A stretch of 64,000 nt of DNA from Strongylocentrotus purpuratus (lineage: Eukaryota > Echinodermata > Echinoidea > Camarodonta > Strongylocentrotidae). This document shows positions 37,601 to 48,307 of the stretch, one piece after another. Numbering within the stretch: the first letter of the stretch is position 1; every line of letters begins with the position of its first letter. The notes under the pieces were generated by a model that did not search any database, was not told the DNA's origin, and saw nothing but the letters and a program-made list of their open reading frames with translations. The stretch spans positions 1,377,501-1,441,500 of the forward strand of contig NW_022145539.1 in assembly GCF_000002235.5 (NCBI RefSeq). Reading direction: 5' to 3'. A program made the translations under genes and the position numbers.

Positions 37601-40530
37601 AGGCGTCAGTCAGTGAGATCAAGGGAACCCTTGAGAGTAGACTATGTACCTTGAATCACAATGCCTTACTCATTGTGGATAGTACGACCCCACCTCAGGC
37701 TCACCATGGCACAGCAATATGGGACTGGGTACACGTCTTCAGTGGTCTTAATCAGTAAGTAAAAACCAAACACCAAAGTCAATAGGCAGGAATATTTTTT
37801 GATCAAAATATTAAATATTGTGTAGATTTTGTGATTCAAGTCATCATCGTAGTTTAGTTGTAGGCCCTGTTCATCTTTTAAAATCTTGTAGTATATATAT
37901 GTTTCTGCATACATTAAAAAAAAAAAGAGAGATTTAAGGTTTAGATTTACCAAAAGCAGTAGGTTCCGGTAGCATATTAATACAGGTTCCCCAAGTCAAG
38001 AGTTTTCAACAATTTTGTGGATGGATATGATTGTAATTCAAACATAAATTCTGAATTGCCAACCTATGAAAATACCATTGCCAAGTTGTGTGCACAATTG
38101 CACTTTGCAGTATTCTGAAAAAGTTCCTACCCTTCCATGAAAAACAGGGCTTTCACATTAATAATGACTATTGTAAAAACAAATGTATTATATCCAGAGT
38201 GGTCTTGTTTTTGTTGCTTTTTGCAGGATCCTGTTATTTGAAAGAGACTTGAAAGAAGCTCATCGGAAAGCCCTCCATGGCTACAATGAGGATGGAATCA
38301 AACTGGATCATATGGTGTTTGGTAAGACATTCATTCTTTTATTGGCATCGTTTAACAATGTTAAATCTGAAATGCACAGCCCTACGTGTTATAAGTGTCT
38401 GTGATATGGTGTTAAATTGAAGCCCTAAATAAAAATTGCGCTTCAAAATTATCAAAAAGTGCCTCAAAAAAGTAAAAAATCTTCAAGTGACCGGTTTTAC
38501 CATACTCCTTTTCTCCAATAGACTGTAGTGTTATGAAAACTGTTAGGAAAACACAAAATTTGGTTACGATTTCCAATCATTAATATCTTGATAATCAGAC
38601 AGGCGATCTGCTTGTAAAAGCCACGGGGTTCCTGATTGACCTAAAGGCTTATAATTATCATTGCAGCATGAGCTAAATCCAAGATTTTTTTTCAAAATCT
38701 GAGACAAAGTTATCTGAACCCTGCTAACTGGATTTCGTGAAAAAGGCGTATCTGCTGTACTTAAACCTATTCGTGTATGTTAGTTTGTGAAACAAGCAAT
38801 GAATTTATACAATATAATTCCCTTTGGATGAAAATTGTGATTGATTTTTAGGAATTTATAAAGCTGGGCTCAACTTTCATGTATAATGATTTTGTGATAT
38901 TTTGTATTACAACACAAATACACAAGACACTACAAGACATATACATTTACAAAATAACAAAAAAAAAAAAAAAAATTGGGGGGTACTTGAACCATTGACT
39001 CGAACATCATGTATTATAAAAGTGTCTTGTATATACAGGAATGATATAGTTTGAGTAATAAAAATAAAAGAAAGTTATTTATTGATTTTCTCCTCTGTTT
39101 CTCCTTGACAGAAGACGACAAGCTGGAAGTGATAACAGACCTTCCATGGATGAAACCTCTCCTACACAGTAAAACATGGCGGCTGGGGGTCTCTCCTTCA
39201 TATGGTGAGGATATAGAATAGCTTAATTTATTCTGGGGGTTGTTTCACAAAGATCCTAAGCATCTATGAAAATATTTTGTAAAAGTTATTTTAAAAGGCA
39301 TGAAATGTTGATACAAATTATTAAACAAAAGAGATCTCATGTTCTTGATGTGGAATTTATAAAAAGTCTGAAATAGTTCAATTTTCGCTTTTGAATATAT
39401 TTTATTTTAAGGCTACAAATGGCTCTCCATAATTTTGAAGTTACACTTAGAGTTAAGTTCGGCTTAGGATCTTTGTGAAACACCCCCTGGGGTCTAATAA
39501 TCATTTGGTGATTATTATTATCTGTGATTAAATGATTATTAGGCCATATGGATAGTAGGCAAATTGGGCATTCAACAAACTGGAAATTGGACCATCTGGG
39601 AATAAGATTAAATGAGCAATAGACCAAATAGGTAGTAGACTTATTTGAGATTAGACCAAATGACTATTAGCCTAAATGGTCATTAGACCAAATGATAAGT
39701 AGACAAAATGGTCATTAGACCATGTGGATAGTTGACGAACTGGGTGTAGACCAAACGGCAATAAACCAGGACACCCATAGGCGTTGCTTTTTCTTTCAAT
39801 TTTTTGCTTTATTGCCAACCCCTAGAACCCCTACAATTTTAAATTGTTTATATAATATAGAGCTTATGTTTAAAGACATTTAAAAAAAAAATCTGGACCC
39901 CCTTTCCAAAAAAGTTAGTGTGGTGCCCTAGAAAATTTGTATACAGCTAGAATGTATAAAATAATCCTTGAAAAACTTTAACCAGCATTCTACAGGCCAA
40001 CAGATAAGAAATAACGGGATTGAAGAAGGAAAAAAACAACTTAAAACTCCATGCCTTATTCTGTGCGATTTCATCAAGTAGTCTACTCACAAGTAATTTT
40101 GATGTTGATTGAAGGTGTATTTAAACTTGCAATATTTCTTTGTAGAAGTAGTATTTGAAGCTCATATTTTAATGCTAGTATACTACAATGACACAAAGCC
40201 CATAACATGCAGAGCAATCTATATTTTGGGGATCGGTAAACTTTCAGAAATTTGTTGAGAGTGAATAGTTACGAGGAGCTAGGTATTACTACAAAAAAAA
40301 TTAAGAGTAACATTAATGAAAAGTCATATCCATATTGTTTTGTTCTTGTAATCATAGGTAAAAACAGGCGTGAAAACATAGAGGGACTAAGGGAGCATCT
40401 CGCCGAGCCCATTGCCACGGCGATACAAGAGAAGCAGAAGATCTTTCCAAGTCTATTCTGCGTGTACATCCAAACATCTGACCAAGATAGCACTTCTATG
40501 TACGCAGAGTTCACAACCGATGGTCGTTGA
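31634..40530 (+). CDS. FBXO38: F-box only protein 38
   Basis: Nine coding exons: 31634-32536, 33473-33707, 34306-34479, 35084-36337, 36904-37079, 37603-37754, 38227-38321, 39112-39204, 40358-40530. All GT-AG; phases close to a 1084-residue protein (human is 1188). The F-box is at about residues 41-80 ([18 protein letters not shown]). Leucine-rich-repeat-like sequence follows, with stretches nearly identical to human FBXO38: [25 protein letters not shown], and [24 protein letters not shown] with small changes. Exon 4 also encodes a long disordered part with a poly-Gln run near 35400-35420 and acidic clusters, then a conserved TSDPV block. FBXO38 is the substrate receptor of an SCF (SKP1-CUL1-RBX1) ubiquitin ligase; known vertebrate roles are KLF7 co-activation and PD-1 and ZXD-protein turnover. 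A 5' noncoding exon is likely. AATAAA signals lie at 41036-41041 and 41296-41301. Confidence 0.95.
32885..33215 (+). pseudogene. Two partial tandem copies of the FBXO38 exon 2 acceptor region
   Basis: Intron 1 holds two decayed copies of the segment that ends in the true exon 2 start. Each has the pyrimidine tract TTCTTTTCCTTTC followed by an exon-like block. Copy 1 (about 32885-33062) keeps the acceptor AG at 32991-32992 and the exon start GAGTGTACTCATCG, then a deletion, then CATCAGCGGGTGCAAGAA. Copy 2 (about 33063-33215) has lost the acceptor (GTGTAAG instead of GTGTAGG) but keeps GCAATCTGAAAAC-like coding bases. Both end in ATATCTCCCAAGTATTATG, which also opens the unit leading into real exon 2. 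Confidence 0.85.
37083..37270 (-). mobile_element. LINE fragment with reverse-transcriptase motif
   Basis: On the minus strand 37196-37266 translates to [20 protein letters not shown], the conserved core of non-LTR retrotransposon reverse transcriptases (RVT_1, region before the catalytic YADD box). A tail-like AATAAACTTCAAACTTAAAC follows at about 37086-37115. The catalytic box and the rest of the domain are missing, so this is a 5'-truncated, internally deleted relic. It starts within a few bases of the FBXO38 exon 5 donor. Confidence 0.85.
38346..38731 (+). mobile_element. Dispersed element related to 44810-45193, diverged copy
   Basis: Same orientation and length as the copy at 44810. 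Shared blocks include CGTTTAACAATGTTAAATCT, GTGACCGGTTTTACCATACT and ATTGCAGCATGAGCTAAATC. The terminal TTAAAGGGATC seen in the other copy has decayed here. It lies in FBXO38 intron 7, beginning about 25 bases after the donor. Confidence 0.75.
39233..39491. mobile_element. Terminal-inverted-repeat (MITE-like) element
   Basis: Left arm GGTTGTTTCACAAAGATCCT near 39237-39257 and right arm AGGATCTTTGTGAAACACC near 39466-39484 are inverted copies, ending in GGGG/CCCC runs. It is about 259 bp, non-coding, in FBXO38 intron 8. Its arm motif TTTCACAAA resembles the ends of the GGGCCC foldback family, so the two may be related. Confidence 0.75.
39537..39775. repeat. Degenerate minisatellite with ATTAGACCAAATGG-like unit
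   Basis: About a dozen imperfect copies of a 15-20-bp unit resembling ATTAGACCAAATGGTCA are arranged head to tail, with spacing and sequence drift. It sits in FBXO38 intron 8. Confidence 0.75.
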
Positions 40531-41400
40531 TTCGTCTCTCCTTCCTCTGTTCCCAATTTAATTAGTTTGATATTGTGGGAGAGCTGGGACCCGTCTCACA
40601 AAGCCTTATTTTAATGACAAATTACAAAAATCAGTGACAAATCTGCTGATAACCAATCAGAAGCAAGGATTTCAGTAGCTTATAACAAAAACTGTAATTT
40701 GTCTCTGATGACAAGTTTTGTGAAACGGGGTCCAGGACTTGTGTATTTAGCTTATTCAGCGCATAGATAGCTGCATGCATGGCAATAACGTTTGTACACG
40801 TACTACCGTGAAGTTTAAAATTGCATACCGGTATTGCGTACTGACACTGGATTGGTGGTGCATTTATAGTGAAGAAATGATCATGTTTTTTATTAAAGGT
40901 ATATACGGAGAGTTGACGACTGATAGTCGTTGATTCGTCTCTCCTTCCTCCGTTATCAATTTACTTAATAGTTTGATATTGTGGGAGAGTAGCTCTATGT
41001 ATGCACCTTTTTCGTTGCACAGAAAGCTGCATATTAATAAATTTCTACACATACTACCATGAAGTCTAAAATTGCATACCGGTAATTCATCGCGTACTGA
41101 CTCTGGCTTAGTGGTGCATTTAGCGTAAAGAAATGATCATGTTTTTTTATTAAAGGTATATACAGAGAGTTCACAACGGATGGTCGTTGATCGGTCTTTT
41201 CTTCCCCTGTTATCAATTTACTTCAATAGTTTGACATTGTGGGAGAGTAGGACTTGTGTATGCACCTTTTTTCGTTGCACAGAAAGCTGTATGGCAATAA
41301 ATTTCCACACATTCTACCGTGATGTCTACAATCCCATATGGAGACACTAGATTAGTGGTGCATTGGTAAAGATATGATCATGTTTTCAATTGAAGGTTCC
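40490..41400 (+). repeat. Tandem copies of the FBXO38 last-exon end and 3' UTR
   Basis: The last codons, stop and first part of the 3' UTR recur near 40895-40995 and 41155-41255. Each copy has a TACGGAGAGTT-like start, a GTCGTTGAT block containing the stop, TCTCTCCTTCC or TCTTTTCTTCC, ATCAATTTACTT and TTGTGGGAGAG. A weaker fourth partial copy follows at about 41340-41395. The unit is about 255 bp; the first interval is longer because a GGGCCC-type foldback sits inside it (40586-40734). Confidence 0.85.
40586..40734. mobile_element. Foldback element of the GGGCCC family, copy 2
   Basis: Inserted in the FBXO38 3' UTR. The ends are GGGACCCGTCTCACAAAGCC and TTTTGTGAAACGGGGTCC, inverted copies of each other. 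The interior shares AATCAGAAGCAAGGATTTCA and CAAATCTGCTGATAACCAAT with the copy at 49316, in the opposite orientation. Confidence 0.8.
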
Positions 41401-41967
41401 CCCCTCCCCCCAGAAGAAAATTCCACATGTTCAAAGTAGTATTTGCAATGTACTTTTGTTCAGACCTCGCAAAACCTGGAAGGAGATGCTTGAAGATATG
41501 AGAGCATGTTGAGGGCGGTATTATGAAACTTGTGTTATCTCTAATATTGTTGTATCTTAGAGGTTAAGATAAAGTTGGTATTCTGAAAATTGTTGTAACT
41601 TTTGTCTTATCTTTTTTTGTATCTTTTCTTTCATCTCTTTTCATAGCTGTCAACATTTGGAATTTTCAATTAATAACATTTAAGTAAAATTAAATATCAT
41701 GTGCGCCAAGCGCAAAGTCCCTTTAGCCAGGGTTCAGGGCCCTAAAGCGGGCCCTGTAAGCTCTGGGGTCCCAGGCTCTCTGGTGCAATCTGAGATGGTG
41801 CACAAAGATTCTCCTTGTTCTTGTAGTCCAGAAGGGTCAAGTCTGTGGCTGCAATGATTGCTTGTGGAGTTATAAATATGCTGTACAAGTCACGCAGTAG
41901 ACTTTCTATTATTTCTTTCAGCTTGTGTATCAGAGGACTTCTCGTCTGAAGGATGACACTTTTCTTG

Positions 41968-43080
41968 TCAAACGCAGTGATGCTTCATTTCTTCGTTTCC
42001 AATATCCCTGCCAGCTCTTGACTTTGAAGTATCGGTGCCTGGGCAGAATATAGGGGTTTCAAGTTCCGGGCCTGCACACCCATTCAAACCTTCTTTACTA
42101 ATGAAGTCGCAGAGGACTTCCTCCCAGTCGGCCAATGGGAGAAGGAGTGGCCCCCCTCCTGTTCCTCCCGCCCCCCTCTTCCTTTGGGCAGCCTTTCTCT
42201 TTACCTTACTTTTTTTTGTCGTTAAAATGATTTGTTATCATGGATCATGTCCAAGAGGGCATTAAAATTGTTATACCCTAACCTGTAATTTCTGATGAAG
42301 TTCTCTTCTGTAGTGTCTTCTGCCACATTCATGGAAACTTTCTTCAAACATCTTCAGCACTCGTCTCTCTGCCATTTATCCTGCTTACAACTTCACAGAC
42401 CATCTCCCTCTTCCTTTGGGCAGTCTTTCTCTTGAGTTTACTCTTTTCCATGGAAAACTTTCTTCTGACATCTTCGGCGCTCCTCTTTTTGCCACTTATC
42501 TCACGCTTACAACTTCACAGACCGCCTCCCTCTTCCTTTGGGCAGCCTTTCTCTTTACCTTACTCTTTTCCATAGAAAACTTTCTTCGAACATCTTCGGC
42601 GCTCCTCTTCCGGCCACTTATCCCGCTCCTAACTTCGCAGATCGTCTCTAACGCCGTGTTTTTCATGTGATTAGTCAATGTCGAGGATAAAGGACTGGTG
42701 ATGTGACCCTTCCTTGAAGACTTCCGACACCAACACCATCACCTCTTCTTTACTAAAGTTTTCATTTCTTTTTTTGCTTGTTGCCATCCATCTTCTTCTT
42801 CTTTTTCTATTAATCAAGGTGAATTAACGAGGATAAAGGACCGGTGATTAGACCCTTCCCTGAAGCCACCTCCAACACCATCACATCTTCTTTACTAAAG
42901 TTTTTTTTTCTTTTTGCTTGTTGCCATCCATCTTCTTCTTCTTCATATATTAATCGAGGATAAAGGACCGGTGATGTGACCCTTCCTTGAAGCCACCTCC
43001 GACACCAACACCATCACCTCTTCTTTACCCTACTTAAGTTTTTGTTTCTTTTTTGCTTGTTGCCATCCATCTCTTTCTTC
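41968..43080 (-). pseudogene. Myb/SANT-like (Harbinger-type) gene, frameshifted and internally duplicated
   Basis: On the minus strand, pieces of a Myb/SANT-like DNA-binding protein appear in order. An N-terminal part (EEVMVLVSEVASRKGHIT) occurs three times, at about 42953-43080, 42826-42940 and 42684-42800. Then come LTNHMKNTALETICEVRSG and SAEDVRRKFSMEKSKVKRKA, the latter with two more partial copies toward 42170. The C-terminal part KRGAGGTGGGPLLLPLADWE ends at a TGA at 41968-41970. The GGTGGGP loop after a Lys-rich helix is typical of the Myb-like proteins carried by Harbinger transposons and their domesticated relatives (NAIF1, MSANTD types). Frameshifts between blocks (for example just before RKGHIT in the innermost copy) argue against one intact product. 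Confidence 0.75.
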
Positions 43081-43118
43081 TTATTCTATTCTTCTTCTTT
43101 CGTGTCCATCATCTGATC

Positions 43119-43267
43119 TCAAATGTTCTGCCAGGCTTTTGCAAACTGAAGATCCTTCTCATTTGCTGCCACTAGGTCTTCCAGGCAGCATTGGTCATCT
43201 AGGAGTGGGCATCTTAATAAGTGTGGCATAGATTGCGCGGATGTTCCACACTCGCAGTCGGTGTCTG
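43119..43267 (-). mobile_element. C-terminal end of a LINE ORF2
   Basis: The minus strand encodes DTDCECGTSAQSMPHLLRCP and then about 30 residues to a TGA at 43119-43121, including DDQCCLEDLVAANEKDLQFA. A C-x-C-x8-H-x3-C cluster followed by a short DL...A tail is the usual C-terminal end of non-LTR retrotransposon ORF2 proteins. The upstream reverse-transcriptase part is not present next to it, so this is a truncated remnant. Confidence 0.75.
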
Positions 43268-43279
43268 TTTTATCCTATT

Positions 43280-44809
43280 AATCATGGTGAATTAACCTTA
43301 ACAACCAGCTAAGTGAAAACAATATGCCACAGCACTATGCATTAGCTTGATAATTAATTGATGACGACTTGAATAAGCGTGCAACAATCTAATTAGGCCA
43401 AAAATTAACAAGCGCAAAGATAAAGCACAAAGCACTCCTATTGGTTGACCTACTTATCATGCTTATAAAAAATAGATCTTGATAGGTAGGGTCCACAAAA
43501 ATGGTTGTGTCAAAGATAAGATAGAGGCGGTCCTTCGAGAGATAATAGACCGCTACAACAATTTTCAGAATACCAACTTACAAGCTGTATTATCTCCAGA
43601 AGATACAACAAAAGATTCAACAATGTTCAGAATACCGCCCCGGAAGGCTTGGAAAAGAGCCACAAGGGAAATGAAGCGTCCGCCCCCCCCCCCCCCCCCC
43701 CCCACCAGTGTGAGAAAAATGAATACTAAACAATGATGAAGGCTTCACAAAGATCTTTTAGATATTTTATACTGTCAAACCTGTCTACAAAGACCTCATT
43801 TTTGTTTCCCTTGAAAATTGCATCCCGTTGAAACATGTACTAACGGAACCTGTCTACAAAGACCACTTTTCGTGTTTCGACTGTTTATATATATATATAT
43901 ATATATACACCAGGTTATATACTTTTCTAAAGCATATCATGCACATTATTATGATCCAAGGCAAATATTTTGTATATCCCACCCCAATATCTGTGTCCTC
44001 ATTGAAGTGCTTCCCAAACAAGTTTTATTTTAGTGACTTTGCAATGTGTTGTCATTCAAATTGTCTGAATGTGCATATTATACTAGTTTCAGATACAAAT
44101 TAATATGAATGCTGCAGTGCCATGTTATCTTTTTTTTTTGCTGAAATGTTTTTATTATAGAGAAACCAGGGCATTAATTGTTGCATGAAATCCTCCAATG
44201 TGCTAGCTAGATGTTTGCAAATGGATATTTCCCTCGTTAGTCATCTCACTAATATGCACAAGTAGCCATTTTATCTTTTTACTTTTTAAAATCTCTTCTA
44301 ATTTAATATTTGTGCACCTCTCGTTTTTGTTTTTGTTCCTGAACAAGATTTTAATGGAGTGAATGAAACAACCGAGTATGAGTACTTCTTGCATATACAT
44401 GTATAGAGACATATTGTGATATGCGCTATATAAAGTATGGTATATTATTATCAAGGTATGGCTAATTGACAAAATAGTGAGCATTGAATAATTTTGTACA
44501 CAAAGGAATCTATTAGCAGTACATTTTGCTAAGCTATATTGGTACGACAGATGAGGATTTTATTGATATTCATTGGTAAAAAATGAAATTTAGACCATTA
44601 GAAATTGATGTTTCTATTGTGGTCATTGCTGTGCAGCATCTTTCTATATCTTACTGTAATGAATTATGATTATGATTATGATTGCCATAAATACAATTTG
44701 CTGTCCTAATCGTATTCATTTCTTGTTGGCATTCTCAATTATGTATTGTAATACCTGATTTTGTTTTTAACTCTTTCAGGATATTCCACATTTTGTGTGG
44801 TTGGGCTCA
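43280..44809. other. Intergenic, no gene seen
   Basis: AT-rich sequence. It includes a poly(C) tract at 43683-43702, a (TA)n run at 43887-43907 and small open frames without recognisable domains. The frame at 43479-43736 ends in a poly-Pro run made by the poly(C) tract. Confidence 0.55.
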
Positions 44810-45193
44810 TTAAAGGGATCGTTTAACAATGTTAAATCTGAGATACACGGCCCTACGTGTTATCAGTGTCTGTGATATGGTGTAATATTGAAGCGGCCTA
44901 AAAAAATTGCGGCTCAAAATGATCAAGAAGTGCCTCAAAAAAGTAAAAATCTTAGAGTGACCGGTTTTACCATACTCGTTTTCCGCAATAGACTGTAGTG
45001 TTATGAAAACCATGAAACGGTTTTCAAAATTTGTAATTTCAATCATAAATATCTTGATAATCAGATAGGCGATCGGCTTGTAAAAGTCATGGGGTTCTTG
45101 ACTGACCTAAAGGTTTATAATTATAATTGCAGCATGAGCTAAATCCAAATTTTTTTCTTCAGAATCTGAAACAAAGTTACCGGATCCCTTTAA
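44810..45193 (+). mobile_element. TTAA-flanked MITE with TTAAAGGGATC ends
   Basis: The element opens with TTAAAGGGATC at 44810-44820 and closes with GGATCCCTTTAA at 45182-45193, a near-perfect terminal inverted repeat with TTAA at each edge. It is 384 bp and non-coding. A diverged copy lies at 38346-38731. TTAA target choice is the hallmark of piggyBac-type elements; whether such a transposase moved it is inference. Confidence 0.85.
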
Positions 45194-45510
45194 CATTTTT
45201 ATTCAAAGCCCTAAAAAAAAAGTACCAGATTCACAAGTAGAAAGGGCAAATAATTCATTCACACACTGTATCCCTTTCTAGTTCATTACTGTATTGCGTT
45301 GGATGCAAGGAATTTTAATTTAAAGAGGAAAATAACCTTTAAAATCCTAGAATTGGCAATATTTTGAGAGATTCAACATCATTGTTTTTTTATCAAAATG
45401 TTCCATCAAAAAAAAAACACAATAAGTCTTGCCCATGCATATTGTTTTCTACAATGTTGTGATAAAAGAAAAATATTATTGTTGCCAATTTGAAGATCAA
45501 ATATGTGATA

Positions 45511-45673
<163 letters not shown>

Positions 45674-45841
45674 CCTATCCAGAAAGGGTCAACTTGTACA
45701 TTGTTTACTTCATTGTTTATTAGTGTAAGATATATGCAGCTGTCTTGAACTCGTGCTGCGTTGCCATGATAATAGGGCCGTTCAATCTCTCGACACTCTC
45801 AAAAAGTGTTGGCTGCAGTCGTAAGAAGATGAAAAGAACCG

Positions 45842-45981
45842 GGGCGAGGCCAGTTTCTCCAAACCGTCATAAGTCTAAGGTTGGTGGACATCCCATAGAA
45901 ATGCGTGTTAATTCTTAAACACACGTTTTAATGGGATGTCCAAGAAGTTAGACTTATGATGGTTTCGAGGAATGGCCCCCT
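45842..45981. mobile_element. Foldback element
   Basis: The two arms are inverted copies: GTCATAAGTCTAA plus TGGACATCCCAT on the left, and ATGGGATGTCCA plus TTAGACTTATGAT on the right. GGGGC-type ends are also present. The 140-bp unit folds into a long hairpin with a loop near 45905-45925. No coding capacity. Confidence 0.8.
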
Positions 45982-46729
45982 GGATGGATATTACAATATT
46001 AGAGGATGATCACTAGCACAATTGAGCTAGGTTGTGGGGAAAATTATTTTTGTTGAAGGACAAAAAAAAGAGAATAGATATTCTTGAATCTTAAAATGGA
46101 GTGATTGATATTGAAGTACAATGGTTCAGTTTCAATACTGGTTTTGAAATAGAACACACACAAAGTACTGGTAGTTAAAAAAAGACTTCTGGACCAGAAA
46201 GAACAAATATAAGGAAACAATTATTTAGAAACAATAATTTATTTGGGGGTTAGAGATACAAAACATATATAAATCTATATTTGGTTATAATTGAACTGAA
46301 CTATTTGTTATTACAATATCTAGTAAACATAAGACACAAGTTGTCTACTAGTTAATATAAAGGTAATAAGTTAGTAGGATACAAGATATAATCAGTGAGG
46401 TTTTGAAATTGAACTCTCTGCATTATGCAACTCTAACTCTTCCAAGTACAAATAAAGAAGTTCTTGTAATGTCACTTTTTCTGTGCAGTGTGCAATAATA
46501 TTTTCCTTTTTAGTAAGTTTTGCTTTTGATAAATCCAGGCTACCATTCAGCAATTTCTTTTCTAGAAGTTGTAAGAACATAAATAATCACACTGGGCAAA
46601 GGGGGAAAAAATAATACATAGCTTCATGAACAATTTTTTCTGAATGATTCCTTGTTCACTTTTTTTTTTTTTTTTTCCATTGCACATGATGTCCTTAGCA
46701 GGAAAAAGAATATGTGAAAGATATATATA

Positions 46730-46962
46730 CAGTTAACAACTAAATTATTCATACCCCTTGTAAATTTGATGCTTTTTTGTTTTTCGTCACTTCAAAGAAT
46801 GAAAGGTTGACTGGTTGAATTTGGGCCTTTGTTGAATACTATTAAACGTATTAAGCTTAAATGTCACTTTCTCAAGAAACATAAATTGGGACAAATCAAT
46901 TTCTTACATAATTAAAAAATTACAAAACTTGGCAAGGGTGTGAATAATTTGGTTGTAAACTG
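46730..46962. mobile_element. TA-flanked (Tc1/mariner-like) MITE, copy 2
   Basis: Left end CAGTTAACAACTAAATTATT and right end AATAATTTGGTTGTAAACTG are near-perfect inverted repeats of at least 20 bp, each bordered by TA (46728-46729, 46963-46964). CAGT starts and TA target duplication match Tc1/mariner elements. At 233 bp it cannot encode a transposase. A diverged copy is at 21804-21985. Confidence 0.85.
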
Positions 46963-46964
46963 TA

Positions 46965-48019
46965 TGTTATGAAAGGCACTGTCTTTACTGTTGTCATTGC
47001 TGAATATGTATACATGGCACAAATCACAAAATGTACTCATGATGTCATCACTTACTCATGCATGGTAGTAGTAAATGCTGCAAATATGCTTGGTATAATA
47101 AAATAAATAACAGCATTGAAACAGGGAATTTCTGAGCACCACTGATGTAAAGATACATGTATTCAATTATAATTGATGACTAAATATTTGATTAGTAGAG
47201 ATACATAATGACTAAAGATAAATAAACAAATATATGAAAATCATGCGCGAGTACAATGTGATACATATGATGTCAATATTGAAATAAATATGTAGCATGA
47301 CGATTACTTCATCATCAGTGAAAGATATTGCATAATTATTTAATTGCATGGTTATGTGTATTTTTCAAGTGAAATAAAACAGCAATTTTGCAAGAATCAT
47401 CAAATCAAGGACGAAAAAGTGTTTTTTTATTGGTTTTAGTCCCTATTACATCCCGTTACTTCTTTCCTTTCCCAAATATATTCAAACGTAACATTACAAC
47501 ACATACTGCACAACACCTACCATTTTTTTATTTTCAAAAATCATAATAATCAGAGTTGTCTTGCTCTTTTAAAGAGTGTGATCAGTTTTTCAAGTGCCTG
47601 TGAATAATTTGCTATAAATGTAAAAGAATAGGAAGAGTGATCCACATAAAATGAAATCGAGTCTCTTCATCATAAACATAAACAGCCCCCTCTCTCATTA
47701 ATTTCTTGATAGTCGGGCCAGATTCTTCACAACGCGTAGAAAGACAAAATACACTTCTTTTCATAGTTCATATGCTGAAAATTCATACCACATTTTAAAT
47801 AATCCTTCTCTTCAGCCAAAAAGTTTGGAAAGTTTTTCATGCTTCACTACAATTGTATTTTGAAGCCTGTCTGCTGTTTCATCACAAGTGAGGATCCCTA
47901 TATGTTCGCTTTCTCAAAGACATGAGTTGATGTAACAGAATACAGTATATTTCTGAAAAGACATTTAAGTAACAGAAATCTGTCTGCCAAATGATCTTTT
48001 CTCCTGAACGCAAATGTGC
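46965..48019. other. Downstream flank of TRIM45, nothing recognised
   Basis: AT-rich sequence without a supported gene. If TRIM45 has a long 3' UTR it would lie in the upper part; a minus-strand AATAAA is present at 47527-47532. Confidence 0.5.
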
Positions 48020-48195
48020 CATGCTTAATTCTGAAACCTCTAGATGGATGCAATTGACTCATAGGTTTCTATCCAACATCCAGAAGAACCACAAGAAGGC
48101 AAGTGTCCCTTGATTAGTTCTATACACACCTACAAAGACATCGTCTTGACTTTACTTTTGGAGACTCTCTTGTCCAACATGGGTTTCTCTATATA
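48020..48195 (-). pseudogene. Tandem copy of the TRIM45 C-terminal coding end and 3' UTR
   Basis: This is a copy, offset by about 178 bp, of 48207-48375, which holds the last TRIM45 codons. On the minus strand it encodes KPMLDKRVSKSKVKTMSL and a TAG stop, compared with KPTLDTRVVSKSKVKTVSL in the gene. It is still open, one codon shorter, and preceded by TATATAG, a possible splice acceptor. The UTR parts also match (TTCTGAAACCTCTA, CAAGAAGGCAA). Confidence 0.85.
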
Positions 48196-48307
48196 CTCAA
48201 ATAAATTCTGAAACCTCTACATGAATGTAATCAACTCTAAGTTTCTTTCCAACATCAGTACCCCAAGAAGGCAACTGACCCTTAATTAGATCCACACATA
48301 CATGTAC

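Noticed and set aside
43479..43736. 85-codon open frame ending in poly-Pro
   Set aside because: The poly-Pro is made by a poly(C) tract and the rest matches no family I recognise; it could be a transposon scrap.
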